DNA of 54,945 nucleotides from Candidatus Kuenenia stuttgartensis (GTDB lineage Bacteria > Planctomycetota > Planctomycetia > Planctomycetales > Planctomycetaceae). Position numbers and translations under genes: made by a program. The notes under the pieces are model-generated. The model saw only the letters and a program-made list of their open reading frames with translations, searched no databases and had not been told where the DNA came from. Of this stretch, positions 25,599 through 32,775 are shown in pieces; within the stretch, counting starts at the first letter, position 1, and each line of letters starts with the position of its first letter. Location of the stretch: the NCBI GenBank assembly GCA_945904015.1, contig CAMDPK010000024.1:1-54945 (forward strand). Direction: 5' to 3'.

Positions 25599-26627
25599 TC
25601 ACGTCTCAGCGTTCGTCTCTTCGATCAATCGCCGCACGATCTTCTTGGCGTCGATTCCTTCGGCCTGGGCGGCGAAGGTCGTGATGATGCGATGCGTCAG
25701 TACCGGCGAGGCGACTTCTTGGATGTCTTCCAACCGGACCATGTAGCTGCCCATCAACGCCGCGCGAGCTTTCGCGCCGAGGATCAGATTCTGCACCGCT
25801 CGTGGCCCGGCTCCCCAGGCGACCAGCGGCTTGAGCCAGCCCGGCGCGGTCGCACCATTCGGCCGAGTCTTTCGCACCAGCCGCGCGGCGAATTGATAAA
25901 TGTGATCCGGCACCGGCACGCGACGCACGAGTTGCTGATGCCGAATGATGTCTTCCGCGTGCAGCAGTTGACTCAACTCTGGCAAGTCATCGCCGGTCGT
26001 CGTGCGAGCGATCCGCACCTCTTCTTCTTCCGACGGATAGTCGAGTTCAATCAGGAACATGAACCGGTCGAGCTGCGCTTCGGGCAGCGGGTAAGTCCCT
26101 TCCTGCTCGACGGGATTCTGCGTGGCCAGCACGAGAAACGGCGCGTCCAGTTTGAAGGGCTTACCGATGACCGTGACCTTGTGCTCCTGCATCGCTTCGA
26201 GCATCGCCGCCTGCGTCTTTGGTGGAGCGCGGTTGATTTCGTCGGCCAGGACGATGTTCGCGAAGATCGGCCCGTGGACGAATTCGAAATTTCGCTTGCC
26301 TCCCGCCGTGTCTTGCAGGATGTCGGTGCCGGTGATGTCCATCGGCATCAAATCGGGAGTGAACTGAATGCGGCTGAACTTCAGCGACATCGTCTCGGCC
26401 AGCTTGCTGACCAGCAGCGTTTTGGCGAGTCCCGGCACGCCCATCAGCAAGCCGTGGCCGCGAGCAAACAAGCAGATCGCCAATCGCTCGATCGTGTCCT
26501 GTTGGCCGACGATCACTCGGCCGAGTTCTTTCTTCAGCCGAGCGTAAACCTCCCGCAGTTGATCAATCGCCTGGACATCATTTTCTGAGAGCTTTTCCGA
26601 AACGGTCGTCGCCACGGACTGAGACAT
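25599..26627 (-). CDS. MoxR family AAA+ ATPase
   Basis: The protein has 342 residues, a typical length. Walker A is GVPGLAKT (63-70) and Walker B is VLADEINR (126-133); sensor-1 region ATQNPVEQEGTYPLPEAQLD and the sensor-2/lid helices follow. It is a cytosolic chaperone-like ATPase that usually works with VWA proteins to activate or assemble client complexes. It is the first gene of a minus-strand block running to 9974, so it probably leads the transcript. The 286 bp upstream (26628-26913) contain no gene and should hold the promoter, but no clear -35/-10 pair was identified. Confidence 0.95.
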   Translation of the reverse strand: MSQSVATTVSEKLSENDVQAIDQLREVYARLKKELGRVIVGQQDTIERLAICLFARGHGLLMGVPGLAKTLLVSKLAETMSLKFSRIQFTPDLMPMDITGTDILQDTAGGKRNFEFVHGPIFANIVLADEINRAPPKTQAAMLEAMQEHKVTVIGKPFKLDAPFLVLATQNPVEQEGTYPLPEAQLDRFMFLIELDYPSEEEEVRIARTTTGDDLPELSQLLHAEDIIRHQQLVRRVPVPDHIYQFAARLVRKTRPNGATAPGWLKPLVAWGAGPRAVQNLILGAKARAALMGSYMVRLEDIQEVASPVLTHRIITTFAAQAEGIDAKKIVRRLIEETNAET

Positions 26628-26851
26628 GAATGCGTTCCCCAGTTGTTGGATCAGAGGTGTTCGCTGAACCGGATGCCGTATTGGCCGAGAAATGGGTGAC
26701 CGGTTCGCGGCGGATTATTCCGAGTCGTTCGACGAATATCCACGCCGTCGAGTTCCAGCAGAATGTTCAACGAGCACCCAGGGCTCGTCTTAGCAAATTG
26801 TGCGTGATTCGTTGAACTCGTTCGTCGGGACCGTGCGGGCGGCCCTGTGGT

Positions 26852-26886
26852 TCAATCGAAAATCAAAAATCATCAATCGAAAAATG
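26852..26886. repeat. AATCGAAAATCAAAAATC-type A-rich word repeat
   Basis: Short words AATCGAAAATC, AAAAATCATC and AATCGAAAAATGG are strung together in the gap between the MoxR gene start and the end of the repeat-protein gene. It resembles the A-rich words at 45019-45101 and 46274-46363 in style, but only one orientation is present, so no hairpin is formed. Confidence 0.4.
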
Positions 26887-26913
26887 GCCCCAACTCTCTT
26901 CGGCTTCGCCGCG

Positions 26914-27933
26914 CTACGTGTTGCGCATCGGCGGTTGTGGACGACCGCCGTCGCGGCCGCGGTCATTGCGGCCACGTTCGTCGCCACGGTTGCCCGGGGG
27001 CGGGCCAAAGTTGCCGCGATCGTGGCTCGGCCCATGCATCGGTGGGCGAAAATCTTCACGCCCGCGATCGGAACTGCGGTGTGGCGGCACAAAGTGACTG
27101 GGACCGCGCTCAGAACTTCCGCGATGTTGATCGTTCGGTGGAGGCCCCATTTGGCCACCATCACGGCTCGATCCACCGAACGGAGGACGGAAGTCGCTAC
27201 GTCCACGATCGTCACTGCGTCCATGTTGCGCGATACCGTTGCGATCGCGACTGTGAGGTGGGACGAAGTCACCACGTCCACCTTGCGGCGGTTGGAAGTC
27301 ACGACGCCGATCATCAGGACCACGAGATTGATGACCGGAGTGGTCAGGGTCACGATTCGGTCCACCCTGCGACGGACCAAAGTTTCTGTGTCCACCTTGC
27401 GGCGGTTGGGAATCATGACGCCGATCATCAGGACCACGAGATTGATGACCGGAGTGGTCAGGGCCACGATCCGGTCCATCCTGTGGCGGACCAAAGTTTC
27501 CGCGTCCACCTTGCTGCGGCTGAGAGTCACGTCGTCGATCATCAGGACCACGAGATTGCTGACCGGAGTGGTTAGGGCCACGATCCGGTCCACCCTGCGG
27601 CGGACCAAAGTTTCTGTGTCCATCTTGCGGTGGTTGGGAGTCACGTCGTCGATCATCAGGACCGCGAGATTGCGAATTTGTGCTACCACCCGATCTTGAT
27701 TCATTGCTCGAACTCGAACCTGCGTTGTCGCGTCGGTCATTTCGATCGTTATTGTCTGGTCGCCGGCTGGGCTGACGCTCTCGCTGATCGCGATTTTCGG
27801 CGAACGCCAATGAGTCGGCTTGTGTCGAGTTGACGAGAGTTCTCTCAGTGCCCGTCTCCTCCGCTGACGTGGGACTGGTCGCCAGCGAAGCGGCGGCAAT
27901 GGCCGTTGTCAGACTCAGAATCGCGAGACGCAT
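26914..27933 (-). CDS. Secreted low-complexity protein with 38-residue tandem repeats
   Basis: The protein has 339 residues, starting at ATG 27933 with AGGAG 7-11 nt upstream. The signal peptide is clear (LAILSLTTAIAAASLATSPTSAEE). The mature chain is rich in Arg, Asp, Gly, Pro, Ser and Gln and almost without hydrophobic residues, so it is intrinsically disordered. It contains about three and a half 38-residue units starting QSRGPDDRRRDSQPPQGG and including NFGPPQ and DHSG. The tail has further GR-, PPH- and DRG-rich segments. The function is unknown; roles in the matrix, cell surface or in binding polyanions are conceivable. Overlapping frames through the same repeats are chance, because the 114-bp unit is a multiple of three. 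Confidence 0.72.
   Translation of the reverse strand: MRLAILSLTTAIAAASLATSPTSAEETGTERTLVNSTQADSLAFAENRDQRERQPSRRPDNNDRNDRRDNAGSSSSNESRSGGSTNSQSRGPDDRRRDSQPPQDGHRNFGPPQGGPDRGPNHSGQQSRGPDDRRRDSQPQQGGRGNFGPPQDGPDRGPDHSGHQSRGPDDRRHDSQPPQGGHRNFGPSQGGPNRDPDHSGHQSRGPDDRRRDFQPPQGGRGDFVPPHSRDRNGIAQHGRSDDRGRSDFRPPFGGSSRDGGQMGPPPNDQHRGSSERGPSHFVPPHRSSDRGREDFRPPMHGPSHDRGNFGPPPGNRGDERGRNDRGRDGGRPQPPMRNT
27312..27653. repeat. Three 114-bp tandem repeats within a coding region
   Basis: The word CATCAGGACCACGAGATTG starts at 27312, 27426 and 27540, exactly 114 bp apart, and a degenerate fourth start lies at 27654. Each unit encodes 38 residues of the secreted disordered protein on the minus strand. Units differ by scattered substitutions, so expansion is not brand new. 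Confidence 0.85.
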
Positions 27934-28121
27934 ACGATGACTCCTGATAGATTGAAAGGGGCAGAGCATGTGTCTGGCACAAGCTTCATCAATGGTCACT
28001 CGCGAAGAATGACGACCGATCAGGCTACGGGACAAGTCACGAACCTCATTTCGAGGCCGCCGCGAGTTCAACAGGTTTCTCAAATTGAGGATGTTGAACG
28101 ACGGAGCCAAGGAGATTGTTG

Positions 28122-29630
28122 ATGCTCGCAGCAACTCGCCCAACACATTGGCGGCGAGCGGTTGTGTTCCGTGTCGCCGCCGTGCTGCTGGGCCTGCTGC
28201 CGTTTGTCCTGATCGAAGTGGCACTCCGAGCATTCGGACTTGGCCATCCGAATTGGCACGACGATCCGTTTGTCGGCTTCAGCTCGGCGCGGCCACTGTT
28301 CGAGCAGAACGAGGCGGGAGACCGCTACGAGATCGCTCGGTCGAAGCGAGTCCATTTCTATCCCGAATCGTTTCTGGTCCCAAAACCGCCGCGCGAGTTC
28401 CGCATCTTTTGCATCGGCGATTCGACGGTGCAGGGAAACCCGTGGACCACCGAGACCTCGTTCACGACGTGGCTGGAGATCAGCCTGAATGCGGCGCAGC
28501 CGGATCGCCAATGGGACGTGATCAACTGCGGCGGCGTGTCGTACGCCAGCTATCGGATGGTGCCGATTCTGGAAGAGGTGCTGCGGCATCAGCCGGACTT
28601 GGTCATCGTGCATTGCAGCCACAACGAGTTCTTGGAGGATCGCACCTATGGTGGACTCAAACAGACTCCGCGCTGGCTCTGGCGGCTGCACGAGCAGACC
28701 TCGCGACTGCGAACTTTCAATCTGTTGCGAAGTTTCATGACGAAACCGGAACGCTCACTCGTCACGAACTCCAACCGCGAGTTCGGGACGAAGTCGCCGA
28801 ACGAGCGATCGGAGTTGCCGGCCGAGGTCGAGGCGTTGCTCGACTACCGCGGCGGATTGGAGCTCTATCACCGGGACGAAGCTTGGCAGCGCGGCGTGAT
28901 CGCGCACTACGAGTTCAATCTGCGGCGGATGACGTCGATCGCGAAGCAGGCGGGAGTCCCGCTGATCCTGATGAACCCGGCGTGCAACCTGCGCGACTCG
29001 CCGCCGTTCAAGGCGGAGCATCGCGCAGGACTCACAAATCAAGAACGGCAGCAGTGGGACGATCTGTGGGAGCAGGCTCGCAAGCACTATGCCGATCAAC
29101 CGAGCGATGCCCTGCGCCTGTTGCAGGAAGCTCTGGCGATCGACGATCAACACGCGGGGCTGAGGTACGACTTGGCGAAGGTCTATGATTCACTCAGCCA
29201 ATTCGACAAGGCGAGAGCCGAGTACGTCCGTGCCAAAGAGTTGGATGTCTGCCCGTTGCGGATTCTCGATCCGATGAACGACCTCGTGCGTCGAGTCGGA
29301 CTCGACAGCGACACGCCGGTCGTCGATGTGCGAGCATTGTTCGATCGGATCGGCCGCAACGGAATCCCGGGCAACGATTGGTTTGCCGACCATGTGCATC
29401 CGACGATTCCCGGCTATCAGCGAGTTGCCGACGAGATCGCCGATGAACTCGTGCGCCTGAGAATCGTCCACCCCCAATCCAATTGGCTCGAACGGAAACA
29501 GCAACGCGACGCCGAGCATCTGAAGTCGCTGCCGCCGAATTATTTCATCGAAGGCCAGCGGCGGCTGAGGTCACTGATGCTCTGGGCCTACGGCCGCGTG
29601 ACCAAAGAACGGCCAAACAAAGCCCCGTAA
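28122..29630 (+). CDS. SGNH/GDSL hydrolase family protein with TPR segment, membrane-anchored
   Basis: The protein has 502 residues, with ATG at 28122 chosen because AAGGAG lies upstream. A transmembrane helix spans about 13-33 (VVFRVAAVLLGLLPFVLIEVA). Block I is FCIGDSTVQG with nucleophile Ser101; block II-like INCGGVSYASY supplies Gly; block III VIVHCSHNEF supplies Asn. Near 420 DHVHP provides the Asp-x-x-His pair. Inserted before it is a TPR-like helical hairpin (DALRLLQEALAIDDQHAGLR, YDSLSQFDKARAEYVRAKEL). Such proteins are often O-acyl esterases or acyltransferase-like enzymes acting on surface glycans; the substrate is not evident. It is divergent from the repeat-protein gene, and 27934-28121 probably holds both promoters. 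Confidence 0.83.
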   Translation: MLAATRPTHWRRAVVFRVAAVLLGLLPFVLIEVALRAFGLGHPNWHDDPFVGFSSARPLFEQNEAGDRYEIARSKRVHFYPESFLVPKPPREFRIFCIGDSTVQGNPWTTETSFTTWLEISLNAAQPDRQWDVINCGGVSYASYRMVPILEEVLRHQPDLVIVHCSHNEFLEDRTYGGLKQTPRWLWRLHEQTSRLRTFNLLRSFMTKPERSLVTNSNREFGTKSPNERSELPAEVEALLDYRGGLELYHRDEAWQRGVIAHYEFNLRRMTSIAKQAGVPLILMNPACNLRDSPPFKAEHRAGLTNQERQQWDDLWEQARKHYADQPSDALRLLQEALAIDDQHAGLRYDLAKVYDSLSQFDKARAEYVRAKELDVCPLRILDPMNDLVRRVGLDSDTPVVDVRALFDRIGRNGIPGNDWFADHVHPTIPGYQRVADEIADELVRLRIVHPQSNWLERKQQRDAEHLKSLPPNYFIEGQRRLRSLMLWAYGRVTKERPNKAP

Positions 29631-29706
29631 GGTGGGACCAGCGCAGCGCCGGCCCACCGCATTGCGAAATCAATGGCGGGCCGGCGCTGCGCTGGTCCCA
29701 CCCTAC
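29627..29706. repeat. Long perfect hairpin overlapping a stop codon (possible terminator)
   Basis: Arms of 29 bp at 29627-29655 and 29678-29706 are complementary at 28 positions (core GACCAGCGCAGCGCCGGCCC), with a 22-nt loop. The left arm includes the TAA of the SGNH gene. No U-run follows, so it is not a canonical rho-independent terminator, but a transcript would fold very stably here. Confidence 0.75.
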
Positions 29707-29758
29707 GGCTTGCGAAGCGTCCACCGCCGATTAAGGTAGTCGCGTTGGGAGAACTTCG

Positions 29759-31144
29759 ATGCGTCGTCGTGAGTGGCTGAACATGACCAGCGGTGCCGGC
29801 CTCGCCTTTTTGGGCGAGGTCTTGCGGCAGCGGTCTGCTTCGGCGGACGAAGGATCGCGAGGAGCCGGATTCGGTCGAGCGAAATCGGTGTTGGTCGTCC
29901 TCGCGAGCGGCGGGCAGAGCCAGTTAGAGACTTTCGATCCGCGGCCCGATGCGCCGCTGGAAGTGCGTGGTGAATTTGGCGCGATTGAAACCACCGTTCC
30001 CGGCACGTTTCTGTGCGAGCACTTGCCTCGGCTGGCGAAGCTCGCGAATCGTTATGCCATCGTGAAGTCGATGTCGCACGAGGATCTCGATCACGGCTCG
30101 GCGCTGTATTTGACTCTGACCGGGCAGTATCACCAGCGGCTGTCGTCGAACCCGCCACCGCGTGAGACCGATCATCCGTTCTTCGGTTCGGTGCTCGAAC
30201 AAGTGCGGCCGAGATCGAAGTTCCTGCGGACGTCGGTGCTCGTGAATGGCCCGGCGCTCGTTCCGTTTGAGCCGGGGCCGGGACAATTTGCGGGATTGCT
30301 CGGCCGGCGATTTGATTCGCTCGTCATCGGCGACATGACGGCCGATCAGCCGGCGGTTCCGGGATTGGAGCGGCTGGACGAAATGAACTCCCAGCGGCAA
30401 GCGATCCGACGCCAACTGCTCAACGAACTGGAGCCGATCAGGCCACAAGCCGCGCAACCAACGATCGACATGCAGACGCTCTACCAGCAGGCCTACGAGA
30501 TGCTCGACCGGCCGGCCGCGCGGCAAGCTCTCGATCTGGACGCGGAATCGGCCGCGCTCCGCGACCGCTACGGCCGACACCGACCGGGGCAGGCGTGTCT
30601 GCTAGCGCGGCGGTTGATCGAGGCTGAGGTGCCGCTGGTCACGGTCGTCTGGAATCACTCGAACCGCGGCCAAGACAAGTACCCCGATGACGCCGAGCAA
30701 TTCGGTTGGGACACTCACAACGACATCTTTGACGTGATGGGTGGCAGCTTGCTGCCGCGATTCGATCAGAGTTTTTCGGCGCTGCTGGAAGATCTCGATC
30801 AGCGCGGACTGTTGGAGACAACGCTCGTTGTGTGTCTCGGCGAGTTCGGCCGCGCACCGCTGGTCGCTGTCGAATCGAAGTTCAAGGGAGCCTCCGCCGG
30901 TCGCAAGCATTGGGCGGCGGCGTACTCGATCGTGATGGCCGGAGCGGGCGTGCGCGGCGGAACCACCGTCGGCGCGACCGACAAACAGGCCGCGTATCCG
31001 ATCAGCACCAAGTACGGCCCGTGGGATGTCACCGCCACGATCTTCCACGCGTTGGGAATCGACCCGGCCGGCCACTTTTACGACAGTTCAAATCGTCCGT
31101 ACCCGATCAGCAGCGGCCAGCCCATCGCGTCTCTGTATTCGTGA
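29759..31144 (+). CDS. DUF1501 domain-containing protein, Tat-type export signal
   Basis: The protein has 461 residues. The N-terminus RRREWLNMTSGAGLAFLG looks like a Tat signal (twin Arg then hydrophobic stretch). The body matches DUF1501 (sulfatase-like/alkaline-phosphatase superfamily): SVLVVLASGGQSQLETFDPR, EHLPRLAKLANRYAIVKSMSH, DHGSALYLTLTG, TLVVCLGEFGRAP, and KHWAAAYSIVMAGAGVRGG. In Planctomycetota these are often paired with DUF1549/DUF1553 cytochrome-like proteins, but none is next to this one. The catalytic activity is not established. It ends 9 bp from the convergent PQQ-like gene. Confidence 0.9.
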   Translation: MRRREWLNMTSGAGLAFLGEVLRQRSASADEGSRGAGFGRAKSVLVVLASGGQSQLETFDPRPDAPLEVRGEFGAIETTVPGTFLCEHLPRLAKLANRYAIVKSMSHEDLDHGSALYLTLTGQYHQRLSSNPPPRETDHPFFGSVLEQVRPRSKFLRTSVLVNGPALVPFEPGPGQFAGLLGRRFDSLVIGDMTADQPAVPGLERLDEMNSQRQAIRRQLLNELEPIRPQAAQPTIDMQTLYQQAYEMLDRPAARQALDLDAESAALRDRYGRHRPGQACLLARRLIEAEVPLVTVVWNHSNRGQDKYPDDAEQFGWDTHNDIFDVMGGSLLPRFDQSFSALLEDLDQRGLLETTLVVCLGEFGRAPLVAVESKFKGASAGRKHWAAAYSIVMAGAGVRGGTTVGATDKQAAYPISTKYGPWDVTATIFHALGIDPAGHFYDSSNRPYPISSGQPIASLYS

Positions 31145-31153
31145 CGTTGTCGG

Positions 31154-32461
31154 TCATTTCTTGGACTGCACGTCGAAACAAAACAAAAGCTCCTGATCCC
31201 GCAGGAACAGTCGGCCGCCAGAGACAATCGGTGGCGTCCAGATGCCGCCTCTCGGTTTTCGCTGTTTGGTTTGCTGAGGGATGCGGAAGCGGCCCGACTC
31301 CATCCAGCCGTCGGTGCTGACTTCGATCAGCGCCACCGTGCCATCGCTTTCGTCGTAACAGTACAAACGACCGTCAGCGCAGGTGACCGAGCCGGATCGC
31401 AGTTTCTGTCGCTCGGACCAGACGATTTCGCCAGACGAAAAGTTTTGGCACAGCCAGCCGCGATTCTCGCCGAAGCCGAAGAGATGCTCGCCAACCAGCA
31501 CGACGTTGCCGTGATGGTTCGACAGGTTCTTGTTGTTGTAAACCGATTCGGCTTTGAAGGTCTCGCCATCCTTCGTGACGCGGATCAATTCGCAGCCGTG
31601 GCTGGAGCCGACGGTGACGTACACGAACGAGCCTTGAATGATTGGCGAGTTGACGACCTCGGTGACGTACGGCCGCATCGGCTGATAGGTCCACAACACG
31701 CGGCCGTCCTTCGCGGCCACTCCGACGATGCTGCGGTTTGTGAGCACCACGTACTGCCGCACGCCGTCGATCTCCGCGAGCATTGGCGAGGTGTACGCCG
31801 CTTGATCCTTGATCTCAGCGCTGCGCCACAGGACATCGCCGGTCTTCTTGTTGAGCGCCGCGAGCGTTCCCTTCGGCCCGCCGGGGACGCAGACCAACTG
31901 CTCGCCATCCACGAGTGGCGACCAGGTGAAGCCCCAGCCGAGCTTTTTCGGACCGCCCCCGATCGGGTTCACTTCCGCCTCCAATTCCGACGGCAGATCC
32001 TTGCGCCAAATTTCTTTTCCGGAGGTTGTCTCGGCACAAATCAGGTGGCCGTTGCCGCCGAGCGCGAAGACCAACTCGCCATCGACCGTCGGTGTGGAAT
32101 TCGGGCCAGCATTCCAGGAGTTGCCTTTGAAATCGAACGTCGGCCCGATGCGCGTCGCCCAGGCCTGAGTCACACTTTTGTCTGTGACGTCTTTCAAATT
32201 CAACGCGATCAGGAACTCGTCTTCGCCGCGACCGCCGATCGTGAAGAGTCGCTCGCCGACGATTGCTGACCCGGAGCAACCGATCCCGGTATCGGCATAG
32301 GTCCACAACAACGGCGGACCTTCTTTGGGCCAGGTCTGTGAGAGTCCCGTCTCGGCCGAAACATCATCGCGACGTGGTCCGCGATACTGCGGCCAATCTG
32401 CCGCGGAGATCGGCTCCGACAGGAGAAATCCAAACACGAGCAGCCCGCACAGAGTTCGCAT
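31154..32461 (-). CDS. Secreted PQQ-like beta-propeller protein
   Basis: The protein has 435 residues with a signal peptide (LCGLLVFGFLLSEPISA), then the common start ADWPQYRGPRRDD. Repeated blades of the PQQ-binding-like type are visible: GSAIVGERLFTIGG, SGKEIWRKDLP, LNKKTGDVLWRS, AAKDGRVLWTYQP, FSSGEIVWSERQ, CADGRLYCYDESDG. The quinoprotein catalytic Cys pair and metal ligands are not recognised, so this is probably a non-enzymatic or uncharacterised periplasmic propeller. It is convergent with the DUF1501 gene; its promoter should lie in 32462-32600. Confidence 0.9.
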   Translation of the reverse strand: MRTLCGLLVFGFLLSEPISAADWPQYRGPRRDDVSAETGLSQTWPKEGPPLLWTYADTGIGCSGSAIVGERLFTIGGRGEDEFLIALNLKDVTDKSVTQAWATRIGPTFDFKGNSWNAGPNSTPTVDGELVFALGGNGHLICAETTSGKEIWRKDLPSELEAEVNPIGGGPKKLGWGFTWSPLVDGEQLVCVPGGPKGTLAALNKKTGDVLWRSAEIKDQAAYTSPMLAEIDGVRQYVVLTNRSIVGVAAKDGRVLWTYQPMRPYVTEVVNSPIIQGSFVYVTVGSSHGCELIRVTKDGETFKAESVYNNKNLSNHHGNVVLVGEHLFGFGENRGWLCQNFSSGEIVWSERQKLRSGSVTCADGRLYCYDESDGTVALIEVSTDGWMESGRFRIPQQTKQRKPRGGIWTPPIVSGGRLFLRDQELLFCFDVQSKK

Positions 32462-32524
32462 GACGCACCACCTTTCATCGGTGGCCTATCGTAGTCGTGT
32501 GCCCCAGTGTTTTGTCAGGCCAAT

Positions 32525-32624
32525 GAATAGGGGTTGGACACATCAGCCGTAGGGCGCTAGCCCACGGTTACTCCCGGCCGAACCGGGGCTAGCGCCCTGC
32601 GGCTGATTTGGTGAACCCCAATTC
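32525..32624. repeat. About 100-bp palindrome, same family as 7748-7814
   Basis: The core arms are 32542-32569 (ATCAGCCGTAGGGCGCTAGC start) and 32581-32607 (GGGCTAGCGCCCTGCGGC), nearly perfectly complementary. The pairing extends outward weakly (GAATAGGGGTT at 32525, AACCCCAATTC at the right end). Together with the rest of 32462-32775 it separates the divergent PQQ-like gene and the next operon. No gene is seen in that 314-bp interval. Confidence 0.75.
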
Positions 32625-32775
32625 TTAGTCGTGACGCTTCCCCTGCCGGATTCCAAGCCACGAGAACTCCTCATCCGCGAGTGGTCGGCCGAGCGGAATC
32701 GCGATACCGTGGTGACGGTTCGTCATTGCGCCGAGACTTTCGGAATTCCATTCAGTCATCAACTCTGGTCACGCC

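Noticed and set aside
27312..27653. CRISPR-like regular repeats
   Set aside because: Repeats are directly adjacent 114-bp units with no unique spacers and are coding.
26790..27899. Two further long frames (also 26800-27699 on the plus strand) through the tandem repeats
   Set aside because: The 114-bp unit keeps all frames open. Only the 26914-27933 frame has a ribosome binding site, a signal peptide and a sensible end.
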